From Beaufortia kweichowensis (Eukaryota; Chordata; Actinopteri; Cypriniformes; Gastromyzontidae), in assembly GCA_019155185.1 (NCBI GenBank), contig CM032809.1, positions 1,160,501 to 1,224,500 of the forward strand: 64,000 bases of DNA, read 5' to 3'. The translations under genes were made by a program, and so were the position numbers. Below, one piece after another: positions 41,501-54,938 of the stretch (position 1 is its first letter; the number at the start of each line of letters is the position of its first letter). The notes beneath the pieces are model-generated. The model was given only the letters and a program-made list of their open reading frames with translations. It did not search any database and was not told where the DNA came from.

Positions 41501-44500
41501 AATTGAGAGTAGAGAGGGTAAGGTGGTGACAGAGGTTCATACAGCACATTGAGGTTTATTGGGTAATGTGTCAATGTGTATTACCAACTAATACACTCAT
41601 ATTGCTGATGAGGTGTAGGTGGATAAAGGTAAGGAAATGGAAATAGAAAAATGAAAAGAATAAATTCTAACAGCCTAATAAACCTACGTGATTACTTAAT
41701 GAAAATGTAAAAATGCTACACTTTTTTAAAGGTTAAAGTTTGATGCAAGGTTAGGGGATAGAAAAAATATTACAATATAAAAATTACATGTTCACTTAAA
41801 AGTCATTAAAAATAAAACATATATCTGTGTACATCTGCTTCCATGTGTGCATACTGAAACTGAAGGGCAGATATGTAGGGATACAGCGAAAATCTGTAAT
41901 TGAAACAGATTTATAGGCCCAGATACAACGTGGTGTAAGTAATCCTCTCTGCCCCTCTTAATAAGCCTCGGTGGATTTGAAACTCTTTCGTCGTGTTTTG
42001 TCACATAGAGTGTGTGTGTCCAAGTGGCACTGATCGATTCTGCCAGTGTGGATTGGCCAGAAAAGCTGACAGTCTATTTCTCTGCATTAAAACCGAGAGC
42101 TCGGTGACCCTCTGTGACCTTTTGCTTTTGTAGAGGAATCGGCAGAGCTGGTGTCAGCCAATTTTAGCACCCGTTATACGTCTTTATTTGTACCTGAACC
42201 CGAGATCACTCATTAAAAGTTCTACATCCATGATGTCGTCTAAAGGACATCACGGTCCACCCACTCAGGGTCATGCTCAGCTTAAGCTCACATTTTGTTA
42301 AACTTAAGTAAGTGCGAGACAGATCATTGAGCTAAACAGACAGTGCTGGAGAGGTTTAAAAACAGTCTTTTATAAAACATCTGATCACAGATATTACTTC
42401 TCTGCATTTTTTGATAACTTTAGAGAAATAGTTAAATAAGTTTAAAAATGGAAAAAATGTGTTGAATAAAGCTAACTGGACTCTTAAACAGAAAAATTAA
42501 TTTTTCAAATTATATAGAGTCCTAGTCAAAAGTTTACACCAATTGAGACAATGAGACAATGTTTCTCATGATCTCATGAAATTAATTTTAATCTGAAGGT
42601 GTATATTTCAATGTTGTACGTACTGTAGACAAAAATATAATTATGCTAACATATTAATTTCTTTAATCAGAAAACTAAAATGTATTTAAAAAAAATCAAA
42701 ATGAATTATTCAGACCAAATAATGAATAAAAAGCAGTCCTTTAGTGTGGATGGATGTTTAAATGGATGGATGTTTAAAAAGCATCCCAGGTTGAGACCTC
42801 AAGAAGCTGGATGATAAAATGACAAAAGTATTGATTTTACAAATTCTAGGCAAATTCTAAAAAAGTTATTATGAGAAAAGTTCTTGAGCATCCTTAATTC
42901 TAAAAGCAGTATCAACTATCCAAAATATTTAATAAACAAACACGCAAGAGATGGTGGAAGTGTAAAGCTTGTACATGCTTTTGAATTCTGCAGACCTTTT
43001 ATTTGCAAGAATGGATTTTGTGCAGACCTGCTGATCTGCAAAATCATATGAATGTAACGCATTCAAAATGCATTTGAAAGCTTCGCACAGGTTTTGTTTG
43101 ATCGTTATTTGATACATTCGTTATGCATTTTTTAAAAATATGCATTACTCACCACGCTGACTTTGAAAGCATAGAGAAGATCAAAGGGCAGAGCGGCAAC
43201 CAGGTCGATGATGAACCAGGTGGTCATGTAATGGATGCAGATCTGTCGTGCGTCGAAGATCACCTGGCCTGACTTGCTCACGTATGTGGTGCGAAAACTG
43301 AACACTATGTCTGGCAAAGTGATAGACAGAGTCAGCATCTACACAAACTACACCATCAGCATAATTTCAGTGAATGACAGAGTGTCATTCAGGCATTTAT
43401 AACAGCAAAATGCTTTTATGTCAGCTATATATCAAGACAGCCCTATTGTAGAGTAACAATAGGAAAATGAAATATTCATGGGCCATCACCAAATCTGACC
43501 ATGAGGCATTTTAAAAAGTAGCATAATCAGAGTCATAAATCCAAAGTTAAATTCACTGAACAGGCTAAATGAACTTGAATGAGAACTCATTCTAATATAA
43601 ATAAATTTCAATTATTGATTTTGAAGCCATTTTGTTCACTTTTTGTCAGGTTGCTTCTTTATGTCCAACATTATATCAGGGTTTTATTTTATAACAATTT
43701 CAAAATTTCAGAAACTCTATTCACCATTTCTATTTCAGAACCACTAATCTAGAGATTAGAGATCTGATTTTCTTGATATTTGCAATGTTAAACAGGAACA
43801 ACATTATAGAATTATTAGGCTTTTAACCATCAATATCATACAGAGAAACATCTAGACATAGAAATGATAATAGATTAATGTACCATGGCAAAATCTTTGT
43901 AATGGAATGTGTCAAATTGTCGGAAACTGATTTAAAGACATTATTACAATCACACGAGAAGATACGGATAACATGTGATAGAACAATGATGGTGTCATAT
44001 ATCAGAATCATGTTGCAGAAAACATGCAATGTTTTATGTCACCATAAAAAAAACCTGACATGCAGCAAAATACAATGTCAAATCTTGAAATTACATTCCC
44101 TTACCTATGATGAAAAGAATCTCAACGGCAATGTCGGTGACCGTGGTGCTACGAGTCAAATCGTGATCACCAATAAAACAAACATTGTACGGCACAGTCA
44201 CAGCGACATAGAAAGTAGCCAGAAGGATCAGCCAATCCCAGCCTGCCTTGAAGGTGCTAAAGTGGAGAAGGATGAATCTTGACTTCTTGGCATCAGCAAC
44301 TTTATATTCAGGAAGGGCCGGTGGATCACCAAACACATTCTGTTACCAAAGTATAACAAAAGAGGAAAAATTTCATTCTTTCTGTTCTTTCTGCTTTTCT
44401 ACATCCAGAGTATCTCCAAGATCTCACCTTGTTAAGTTTTATTTTACTTTGTTTTTGACGGTTGTGCAGATGTCCTGAAATCTGGTACAGAACTGTGCTG

Positions 44501-47500
44501 GATCGCAGTCGAGTAGAGCCGAACGGAGACCCACCCTTGACCCGTTCGCGACGACATTCTGAGGAAGAGTTAGATTACGGTTATGAAAGTCAAGGGCATT
44601 GTGGGATACAATCCATCAAGAAATAACAACACAAGGGAAGATGTGTTGCTCCATTAATCTAGAAAACAGGGTGTAATTTTGGTCACATGACCATTAAAAA
44701 AACATCACTGTATATGTAGCTGCCTGCGACTGAAAGGTGCAAAAGAGAGAAACAATTATTGCATTTTACATGTCAATGTAAATCATTCAGGAATTTCTAC
44801 AGCCCTACTATATGTTATAGGGGCTTTCTTCAAATTTAATTTAATAAAACACATCCTGAAATCTGATAATTTAATTAAGTAAGAGAAATAAAATGAAATG
44901 TGGCACAGCTGATCTTACTTCTCTTCATTTGTATCACAAAAAGCAATATTACTCTAATGTGTGATTATGTAACTTTCTAAAACACCAACATTTAACAGCT
45001 TTTAATCTTGATGTAGAACATTCTATACAAATTTCATTGAGCAGTCTATAATTTAGAAAGTAATTTTTGCTGCCACAATTCACCAACAATATTTTCATGC
45101 AAATATTACTTGGCATTATTACAGAATGCGGTTTTATTCAAAATGACCTGTTTTCATTTTACTGACCTGCATACTGCACAAAAGCTGGTGTGAAACAAGA
45201 ATAACTTTTTTTTGCTGATGACTTGTTTTACACTAGTGGTTAAAAGACGATTTGTTGTCAGAATGCTTTTGTTTCCATATTGGGCACATCTGTTTCAACT
45301 TGTTTATTAGTGCAGTTGTTTGATTTGATTTCACTGACTTGAACCAAAACATGAAATCTTAAAAGACCACAAAGTTAACATATTTGTCCTTCCTAAATAG
45401 CCCAAAGATTTCATTTTTTAATTATTTTTATCACAGGCACATCCAAATACACAGAATATCTGACTTGTCATTGCTACCCAGCTTTTAAAATGTGCAATGT
45501 GTCTGTGGATATCGACCATAAGTGTGTGTGCATGTGCACGAATGTGTATCGTGTAGCATTTTTAAATCAACCAGCTGAGGAAACAGGAAGACATCTTGGC
45601 TGCCAGTCTCGATCGCCGAGGGCAACGGGGGAAAATGTCACTCAATGCAACCCTGCCGAACAAGGTACCGAGGGAAACCAGAGCAAGAGCTGGAGAAGAT
45701 GGAGAGACAGGGAGAGAGGGGTAGAGCGAAAGATGAAAGGCTGGGAAAAGAGAGAGAGTGAGGGAGAAGGTATGGAAGCTGGTTATTAGAGAGGGATAGA
45801 GATCATATGAGCCTGCTGGGCCAGTGGAGGAAAGGGGCGACGGAGACCAGAAAATCATCCATAAAAGACTCAGTCAGCAGGGAGTCCGGCGGCATTACAC
45901 TTATTATAGATCCTAATAAACGTACTACCATTTACTAGCAGAGAATCAGAGAGAGAGAGAGAGACAGGAAAACATGGCCGTCACAGGAAGAAAGTATGCG
46001 ATCGCAATCAAAGCAATAATGAGGCAGAGCTGCACTTGTTTTAACATTCTACTGCAACATTAAAACTATACACCACATATTTGGTGAGGTACCACATAAT
46101 AAAAACTGCTAAGGGACTAAGGGAATGTAAAAACTGCTGTGTTAGCAGCTCAGTATGTGTCTGACACAGTATGAGAGACAGTGAGTGATGGAAAACTCTA
46201 CTCTGTTGTCATACTGGGAATACTTTCTGGCAACATTTTCTGTCATACAAGTATAGGACCTAATGTATCTACTTGACTGACGAAAGAGCAAAATCTCAAA
46301 ATGTACTGGTCAGCAGGAAAAAATTACAGTTTACATTCCAATACCACAAAATCTGGAATAAAATCTAAAAACAGCTGTGTTACAAATTATGTTTTTTAAC
46401 TAAAATCAAATTGGTTTAGCAAAATTATTCTGTAATATTATAAAATTCAATAACCCTATGCATTGTGTCCTTTTACATATTTCATAAGTTATGTGCATTG
46501 TTTTGCATCATTTTCTTTGTGATAGCATGCTGTGGCAATATTAACGTAAGGTTTTTGCCATCCCAATAAAGTAGAGAGAGAGAAATGAGTGAAAACTATG
46601 AGAAAATGTGCATGAGAGAGGGGAGGTAAGGTATTATAGTTGCATTGGGATTTCCCACACACGGCAGTCTTTCCATAGGAGCTCGGGGGCCAAATCTGAT
46701 GTGGTTTACTAGTCCAACAATAAACATAAACATTTCAAAGAAAAATCTTTCATTTACCGTCATCTAGGACTTCCACACACACAGATCATCCATCATGTGC
46801 TAACCTTCTTTTTTCTCCTCCAGGAAAGATTTGGCTTTGGTGTCGGTGATGTCTTTAAAAGAGGCGAGGAAGAGGACCACATCTCCTTTTTCATTCTTTA
46901 TAGGCACAATATCCAGCAGACACCAGAAAACACTACCTGTGGAAGAATTTAGAGAAGAAGATTACAATTCTGCACAACGCACACACAAACAAACAGTTTA
47001 TATGATAAGTGTTGGGCAGTATACAAACTGTAAAAAGCAAAAATTGCTTTTACCTTGAAGAGCTATTGCTACCTGGTCCAACCTTTTTATTAATACCATA
47101 CTATTTTTATATGTTTAATGACATAAAGGAGCTTAAAATACTATAAAGCCACACTAAAATAAAGTACTTAAATATACATTTAATCCAATAACATGAATTA
47201 TTGAAAGTAAGCAAGATAATAATAATAGAACAAATATTCTATGCATTAAAATATGGTCCATTCAAATTATATTCAGTTAATTCATGTTAGTTAGGTATCA
47301 TTAAATAAAAAATTTTACTTAAATAAACCATTTAGATGAGCACATACTGTGGGTCACCTGATAAAACATTTTTACAGTGCATTAAAAAAAGACCTGGACA
47401 CCTAGAAAGAGCAACACCATTATGGTATCCAATTCTGTAGGTGTGTATGTGAGAAAATGCTTGTTTGTCTGTGTGTATTGAGTGCTGTGGGTGTATGTCT

Positions 47501-50500
47501 GCGAATGGCCATTGATATGTGTGCTCAACTGTGTTTTCAGCTCTGTGTGTTCATTTCTCCACCGGTAGACGTTACACAAAGCCTCTGGGGGAATACCGTC
47601 TGATTGTTCACAGCTGGTAAAGTCTTTGTGAAAATTCTCATTTCCTTACAAAAAAGCCTCACCATTATGAAGAAGAAAGGAGTGAAATAATAACGCTCTC
47701 TAGAACAAGTGTTCTGGTGATCTTCCATTCAATATAGAACAAGGGGGAAAGGAGAATGAGCATGAGAAAAGGGTACAGAGTTAGAGATTGAGTAAAACAG
47801 TCAGACAGTTAGATGTGCTTTAAATTCTTCATTTTGGATTTTTGTTGGGGTCTGATTAAACAACTTACATTTATCACCAAATTTTTAAAGATGTTTTGGC
47901 TCATATTGGTAAACATGGTAATATTTATTGTACTTGTAAAATCACTTTTACAATTCCAGACAGATTTGCGATTGCAAAGCTGATACTGTGAGGTAGTATG
48001 ACTTCACAGCCATGCCATCACCATTTCCAAAAATGAACTTGCACACCTGCTGAACTGTAGTTTTAATTCTGACTTTAGAGTCTCTCTCTGGTGCTTGCCT
48101 TTTATAATACCACTATTCCTAGTGATGTAGCAGATCGACCTTCAAATATTTTTATTACCACTGGTCTACTTTAACAGTGGATACATTTAACAGTAATATA
48201 TTTTTCAGTGATTAAAAATACTAAAGATCCCTGCAAATGAAATACAACCTTGCTAGGTTGCTCCTCACCACTCTTTTTGTAGAACATTATCTCCTCCTTA
48301 AGCTCGCTCCGCTCCTCAAGTGCTGTGTCCACATGAAGTATGATGTGCTCGCTGGTCTCCGGTCCATACAGAAACTTGCAAGCACAGCTCTGCTGCATGA
48401 CCTCAGTGCGCGCAAATCCAGTGAGCTCACAGAATCCATCCGAGCAGTAAACGATGGGGAAGCCTTTGGACACTTGTGCATTGGCCAGGATGAAGTTGCT
48501 GTCTGTTTTAAACAAACACACACATCAAGTAAAAATGTAACCTGCAGTCATGTTGGCACAGTTCTTTGCATTTCCTCTATGACATTATCAGGAGGACTAT
48601 TCATATTTCGTTACATTTACTAATCCACAAAGCTGAGCATTTCCACATTATTTTAGACCAGAATTCACAAAAGGCAATTCTGACATAATTTTCTCACTCT
48701 CATGTCGTCCTACAGATTAAATAAACCAAACAAAAACCTTTAACATCCTTTCATGCAAACTGTTGTTTTGCTGAGATTTCAATACATAACCAATTTCCTG
48801 CCTTGCTAATTTTCTGTATTTGTAGTTGTTGTATTGTTTTGACCTGTCAAAGTATCAAAACAGATTACATTTACATTTACATTTACATTTATTCATTTAG
48901 CTGACGCTTTTATCCAAAGCGACTTACAACTTTACCAGTGGCACACTGGGAGCGATTAGGGGTGCGGTGTCTTGCTCAAGGGCACCTCAGTTGTTTCCTG
49001 CTGGTAGTGGGAATCGAACCAGCAACTCTCTGGTTGCAAGTCCAACTCTCTAACCACTAGGCTACAACTGCCATTTACACATCATAAATGAATACATCAA
49101 CATTGCCATGTAAGTGTTTCTAGAACGACAGCTTGTGAGTGTTGTCTCTGAATTCCAAGAACGTGCATTATTAAATTTTGCCATGTATTAAAAGTTTTCA
49201 AACGATGAAGACACAGACATTTAGTGAACTAAAACTTGTTCTGCCCACATAAGCAAAAGTAAAGTTATCCTCTTATTTATAACACAGCGTGTGTTGGGAG
49301 GGGTCAGACCTAGAAAGATGGATGGAGAGAGAGAGAGAGAAGAAAAGAAAGTAACAACAAAACAAATCACAGGGGAAATTGCAGGGGCAAGAAAGATGCT
49401 GAGAAAGAAAGCAAATGAAGGATATGGTATTAGAAAATTGTCCCAAATGTTTACCATAACTGCCAAAAAGAAATAAAAACAGACACAAATGAAACAAGTC
49501 GACATGCAGTTAAAGTATACAACATACTGTAGTTATAACATTATTCTTCATGCCATAGATCAAATTATTTAATTTTATATAATCATTTATTATGTAAATG
49601 TACATTTATTATGTTTATTCATCTCAAAAGATAAGAATGATGATGAGAAATGTTTGATTCAGTATCTAAATCTCTAATTTTTCAATTGCAGCCTATGGTG
49701 TCTGAGCAAATTTGAATAAAGTCTGTGATTTTGACATCTGTTTAAAAACTTTATATGCACATGTAAGATTACAAGGGATTCCCAAGAGAAAAATAAAAAA
49801 AACAGCAAACTTCAAGCAAAACTATTCATCTCACTGCTGCCTAGAAGAAACAATTGTCATTCTCTGTATACTAGTCGTATCAGTTGCACAGCCTATGGAC
49901 AGAATATCTCCCTCATCTTCCCGGTTTCTGTTTTAGCAGCCTAAAAGATCCACTTATCCAATCCAGCTTCCTATATGTTTTGTTATCAGAACATGCAGGC
50001 AACAAACAGCTTATTATTTTCTTAGATACATTTTCCTGTGTGCGCTCTTACAGATATCATACAGAGTATAAGCAAAAAACATCTCTCATTTACATACCAG
50101 ACCTCATGTGGTTTAGTCTGTCAGTTCATGTTTAATTGGACAGATTGAGAATCTATGCTGTAAAGACACTGCTGAGAGTGCGTGTATGTGTGTGTTTATA
50201 TACAAGTGTGTGTTTGCATGAAAAACATGGTGAGGCAGGAGAAAGAAATGGGAATGTCCACATTTCTTGTCTGCCCCAGATTGTTGTATAAAACATTCAC
50301 ACACACCCTTACATGTCCCCCTCTTGTGAGCGTATGTCCTAAACAGGAACACCTGAGAGCTATTTAGAGAGCCAGTATGATTAGTGCGAAGAGGGAAAAC
50401 ACAAGGGAAGAGGGACAGGAGAACAATTGGTTAAGGGGAGGAGAGGTTTGGGGGAGGGAGTAGAACCAATGCTGGAACCAATGCTTTAATGCAACCTTGC

Positions 50501-53500
50501 TTTTATAGCCTATTTGTGTATAAAATGGGTAGAAGAGAGACGCAGTATGACCCATAACCCCTGGTTTGGGCTTTATGTAAGGTGATTTATGTGTTTTACC
50601 AGAATCAGGGTTACACTGGTCTCCTATGAATAAAAGCACCATGTGTATATGTATATTGTACATCATGTCTACTGTGGATTCAGTACACTATACAATCCAT
50701 CAACAATTGTACTGTTCAGGGGAGATGACAATAAAAGTGCTTTGATTTAACGTTCGATTTCCAGTGTGACAAATCAAAACTGAACCAATATCAGCACAAT
50801 TTAGCTCATTATTTGGCTTTAGAAAAGTGTTAAAGTGCAAAAATAATGACAAACCATTTTTAAAAAAAGGTAAACCCAAACTAATGCTCAACATTTCACT
50901 GTTTGAAATGTTCAATGCATACCCTATACTGTTTCACATACTATTTAAACAGGTGTTTACACTAAATACATTACGAAGCAATGTTCCTCAATTCCAAACA
51001 TAACCTCACCATAGTACACATCCCTCAAACTCTGACACAACCTATATGAGGTATAGAAAGACCATGAGTTTTTGGCCTTGATTTTGCAGATGGGAGGGCT
51101 TGACTGTCCTCTTGTTCTGAATCCAATTTCCTTGAAAGCCAAAAATGCATACCGTAACAAGTCAAATGTGTTTTGCTGCGAACAGATCTAAGCACCAGAC
51201 AGAAAGTAAAAAATAAGTGCGTTTTCTTCTAGAATTTCAGTAAAAATGACTGTTGTGAATAATAAAACAAATACTAAAGAGTAATGCTTTACTGGCTTCA
51301 AGGAATTGACAAGAAACTGAACATGCTCATTTAAAAGCAGCTGCATATGGTGCTAAAAATGTTTTACCATCTGTTTCATATTTACACAATAATTTACACA
51401 ATCATGCAATTTACAAACTGAATGTTAGTGACAGCCTCAGTCAGCATTTACTTTCATTGCATGGGGAAAAAAAAGCAGCGCTAACATCTGTTGAATTTTC
51501 TCGTGTTCCAGAGAAGAAAGCCATACAGGTTTGAAACAACATGAGCGTGAATACATCATTTTAGTTTTTGAGTATTTTTGTTGTTTTGCTCTTAAACATT
51601 AGTTGCACAGTTTGTCACCAATGAAATCTACAACTGTGGCTTTTAATATTTAATAATACAATCTAGTTACGCATTAAAAGTTATATAACATTACGTGATG
51701 CATTATGAACTTGAATGAAGCAACAAAAAACATTATGTCCAATGACTTGCATCCCTTTATCTTGGCAACCTGTTTTGGATATATAATTGTTTTTGTCATT
51801 GCCTCTACAGGGTGCCTCAAATTTAGTTTCTGTTCATGTTTCGTGGTGGAGCACACAAACTATTCTCAGAATGTTAATAAGACAAAGGAAAATGGTAAAG
51901 TCTGAAAGTCTAGAGTGACACGATTCTAGTATTTCATTCTTGAAATCTCCATCTGTATTCTGCTCGGACTCATGTGGATAAACCTCTCAAACCACAGAGC
52001 CCCCTCATGCTTGTGTGCATCTTTGCTGTTAAAACAGTCCTGTTTCAATGGCATTGTTCCTATCCCTAATGTAGACCGTGTTAAAACATTTTGGAGTGTC
52101 TGTTTCTATCTAGACTTAATCTGAGACAAAACCATAACACCTCATTTCATGCTCTCCTAATTTTCCGTCTCTTTATCTCCTTGGTCTCTTCATCCCTTTC
52201 ATATCTCCTGTTTTCCTACTTACAGTTTCAGTCTCTGTTTTTCTTCCCTAATGATGACTGATGAATTTGGTCTCAGCTCTGTGTGATGTTCGCTAAACAA
52301 CAGAATAAAAATATACCTACATTTTGTTCAGCCAATTTCACTGTTTACCTAGTTTGAAATAAAGAACATAATCATCCAAATGTATAGATCGGTTCACAAC
52401 TGGATGTGATGCGGTAGAAGATGCCAATTTTCTAATTTTGTGCCTGATACATGTTGAGTTCACTGACAGTGTGATTATGCATTACATGCAAGAGTGAACC
52501 GCCTGAAATATCTCCATTACCTGACTTGAGAGTCTAACCCTGCGCTTGTAATTTTTCCAGCGGAAGCATCTACTTAAAGTGTTCTTTTAAAAAGACTCAT
52601 CCAAAATTACTCTAAATTACTCTATCACAGTTAACCACAGAGTTTTTAACACACAACTGCAAATGCACGGAAGCACGCAAAAACACACACTGCTTTACTG
52701 TAATTACCCACCATATGCTGTTCTGACAGGTACCTGCATGAAAAGAGGATTTTGAAGTCTCTCTTCTTGATGGAATATTAACGCAAACCGTGAGCACAAC
52801 CGGTAGAATGTAGCAGATGATAATTTTTTCAGCAATTTAATACATGTATAGATTTGTCAATAACAATAAGTCAGGAGGGGGTTTAATTGGTGGTGATTGC
52901 CAAGACAAGCATTAGTTGCTTATACTGAGGGTTAAAGATGTTTCTAAACATCACAATTTCTGCCTCAGACCTGAATTATACCTCAAATCACATGGGCTTG
53001 TTAAGGAGAGATGTGCTGTTTCTTTTGTAAGCAAATAAATTTTTACCTGTAATAAAATGGGCTTGCATTGCAGGAGAAACTGATTACTAACTAGGGACCA
53101 GAAAATGAAACTTGATGTGATCATTCTGACCATCTACAGTAGAAACACCCAGAACACCTAAACAACCCTATAGCAATGCCCAAGCATTGTTCTGGAGTTC
53201 TGAATTGCCAAGCACAGCAAATATGATTTGGTTTTGCACATCACTAAGACTTACAAAATCAAGATTGGGAAGAGAATTTCTGCACTGGCCTGGTTGTGTA
53301 CCTCCATTACTGTGATGTACCAAACACCCATCTACTGAAAAAAATAGCATAGAAACTCTTTGTTGATGCTCTTCCCATGTAACATTTTTGGAAGCCACCA
53401 TGGATGACATCTAATGTGTTGTTCTCTATTATCTCACCCTGTGTCATTGTTGTCACTTTCCTTTCAATCATACAGATGCTATTTCCAGCCATTCCTGTGC

Positions 53501-54938
53501 TATTCTCAGGCACGTTACCTGCGGCAGCTCAAGGTGTGACAGTTATTCTACAGGTAGTCTCCCCTGAAGGACAGACGAGTATAGTCACATGGCTATACAC
53601 CATGGTAATATATGGGCCCAGCAGCCCAAAGGACATTGTGTCCCTTGTGGAAGATTCATGTGGGGAGAACTTACTCCTAGTGCTAAAATAAAAAACAGTC
53701 TTGGTACTCATTTCTCAAACCTTTGACCTCATTGCAGAGGGATACCTTAAAGCGATAGTTCACCCAAAAATACAAATTCTTTTATTATTTACTCACCCTC
53801 ATGTCATGTCAAACCTGTATGACTTTCTTGCTTCAGCAGAACACAGAAGAAGATATTTTGCAAAATGCTGGTTACCAGCACCCATTCACTTTTATGTATG
53901 TATGGACACAAGGTACAATGGGTGCAGGTAACCAGCGTTTTGCAAACTATCTTCTTTTGTGTTCTACAAAAGAAAGAATCATATACAGGTTTTGAATGAC
54001 ATAAGGGTGAAAAAATTATGACATAATTTTTATTTTTGGGTGAACTATCCCTTTAAGGACAAACATATTACCTAAAGAATCTAATGATTTTTAGGTTTGA
54101 GAACAAGGCTTGGTTCTTTTATAGCTGATATATTTTCATATTCAGTTTCTTTAATCAAATTTTTAAGACAGACAGACTGTATTTTGCCTTGGGATAAAAT
54201 ACCGTCTGACTGTTCTGACTGTTCTGTGGTCGACCAATTACATTTGATCGATGCTGGTCGTTACCCGCGGGCACGCAAGGGATTTCATCACAATATAAGC
54301 GCATGTTTTTTGCATATCATTTGGTCAGAACATTTAATTAAATAGATCCTGTTATTGTTATATCTAACAATTCTACTTCAGAAATATATAAACAAACAGT
54401 TGTGGAGCCAAGTGATGTACAGTATGATCCATTCAAATTCTCAGGGATAGTAAGAGTGCGGGTGCCCGTGTGCGCTGTCCATGGTGCTGAGTCTGAGTCA
54501 AGTTATTATAGCGCTGATGCTCACTTTTCATGAAAAATAATAATAAAAATAATAATAATAAAATATTAATAAACACTTGAGGAAAACTAAAGCCTGGCAC
54601 TGTACGTTCAAAGTAATCCCTTATTGAATCACATTTAAGTTGTTGTAAAATAGTAAAAAAAAAAAGTAGACAAATAATTAAGAGAAAAACACCAAACGTT
54701 TTCTCGCTTGTTCAAACAAACACAATCCACTTTTAAACCGTTTTACATTGCATTTAAATAGTAAACAATGGGCATTCTATCGTGCTTAAGAAAAACATCG
54801 TCTCAATAAAATCACCAAAGTTTTACACAAACAAACAGTTAAATGTAATCGCCAGAACTCACGTGTGCCGTCAAAACGCGTCGCTATAGTATCCAAAAAC
54901 GTGTTTTGTGGCGCGAGCAATCCCTTCATAACAGGCAT
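30096..54938 (-). CDS. kcnh8: Voltage-gated K+ channel KCNH8 (ELK1/Kv12.1), 16-17 exons
   Basis: ELK-family channel subunit in the plasma membrane, mainly neuronal. Exons 5' to 3': 54863-54938, 48269-48502, 46805-46936, 44428-44558, 44105-44339, 43153-43310, 40196-40400, 38476-38682, 37679-37878, 36830-37079, 35502-35716, 35226-35264, 33777-33994, 33563-33678, 33184-33239, then 30645 onward. The N-terminus MPVMKGLLAPQNTFLDTIA is diagnostic. It is followed by an eag/PAS domain (to about 135), S1-S6 (about 205-470; S4 VRLLRLLRLL; filter SVGFG at 435-439; NRT glycosylation site at 409) and a cyclic-nucleotide-binding homology domain (about 545-660). An acidic stretch and a coiled-coil-like Glu/Gln segment then lead into the tail. 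The tail is uncertain: continuous reading stops at 30436 (893 aa), whereas removing a 97-nt GT-AG intron (30452-30548) runs to 30096 (974 aa). Human KCNH8 has 1107 aa. The exon 13 acceptor was chosen for phase and homology. Confidence 0.93.
30646..33183 (-). other. kcnh8 intron before the last exon(s)
   Basis: About 2.5 kb of AT-rich intron with an AG-rich microsatellite at 32532-32562. The 121-codon plus-strand frame at 32141-32506 has no family signature and lies opposite to the host gene; it was not called. Confidence 0.55.
32532..32562. repeat. (GA)n microsatellite
   Basis: Uninterrupted GA run of about 15 units, preceded by GCGA units, inside a kcnh8 intron. Confidence 0.9.
33320..33480. 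mobile_element. MITE-like element, partial (one end)
   Basis: The left end reads AAAGGAAAAGTTCACCCAG followed by the family-typical ATAAAATTCTGTCATC tract. The matching right terminus is missing or highly diverged, so the right limit is approximate. It sits in the kcnh8 intron between exons 14 and 15. Confidence 0.55.
35780..35900. repeat. Possible dispersed repeat in kcnh8 intron 10
   Basis: A tract reading CTGTTCACACCTGGTATTAA followed by GTGTGATCCAATCGCAAG resembles a dispersed cypriniform repeat known for the phrase 'TTCACACCTGGCATTAA...GATCCGATC'. The identification is from memory of the motif only, with uncertain limits. Confidence 0.35.
38683..40195 (-). other. kcnh8 intron 7
   Basis: Intron of about 1.5 kb. 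AT-rich, no repeat family or second gene recognised. Confidence 0.5.
40401..43152 (-). other. kcnh8 intron 6
   Basis: About 2.75 kb between the S4-coding exon and the exon coding S2-S3. The segment 42520-42900 begins with AGTCAAAAGTTTACACCAAT, like the ends of some degenerate fish DNA transposons. Short direct duplications are visible (GAGACAAT twice; GGATGGATGTTTAAA twice). No coding content was seen. Confidence 0.4.
44559..46804 (-). other. kcnh8 intron 3
   Basis: About 2.2 kb. The purine-rich tract at 45680-45790 creates overlapping open frames on both strands (45490-45789 plus, 45562-45858 minus) that are compositional artefacts. No gene or element called. Confidence 0.5.
48865..49072 (-). 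mobile_element. tRNA-derived SINE (HE1/V-SINE-like), minus orientation
   Basis: Read on the minus strand, it starts with a tRNA-like head containing an A box (TAGCCTAGTGG, 49055-49065) and a B box (GGTTCGATTCC, 49010-49020). A body with GAGCAAGACACCGCACC follows, then the 3' tail CTTTGGATAAAAGCGTC and CTAAATG, ending in TAAATG/TTACAT hexamer repeats. This architecture is that of fish tRNA-derived SINEs with L2-type tails. The exact family name is inferred. It is inserted in kcnh8 intron 1 in the same orientation as the gene. Confidence 0.85.
53749..54055. mobile_element. Cyprinid MITE-like element, copy 3 (full length)
   Basis: About 307 bp. The left end is TTAAAGCGATAGTTCACCC and the right end GGGTGAACTATCCCTTTAA, near-perfect inverted repeats. 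The interior carries the family tracts (TGTCAAACCTGTATGAC, AGAAGATATTTTG and inverted counterparts), so the whole element can fold back on itself. This is the best preserved copy in the window. Confidence 0.85.

Larger units (their letters stand above)
48503..54862 (-). other. kcnh8 intron 1
   Basis: The longest intron, about 6.4 kb. It contains a tRNA-derived SINE (48865-49072) and a MITE-like element (53749-54055). The region 53150-53700 has overlapping open frames on both strands but no recognised domain, and it may be an older unclassified repeat. Several CpG-containing patches (54230-54290, 54450-54500) lie close to the kcnh8 promoter. Confidence 0.5.

Noticed and set aside
45490..45858. 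Nearly 100-codon frames on both strands within kcnh8 intron 3
   Set aside because: Purine-rich low-complexity DNA gives open frames in both directions; no homology.
48990..49072. tRNA gene on the minus strand
   Set aside because: A and B boxes are present, but the sequence continues into a SINE body and tail and no complete cloverleaf can be drawn.
53168..53711. Overlapping open frames on both strands (53404-53691 plus; 53168-53410, 53307-53513 and 53529-53711 minus)
   Set aside because: None shows a recognised domain, and they overlap on opposite strands within an intron. Possibly an old unclassified repeat; not enough to call a gene.
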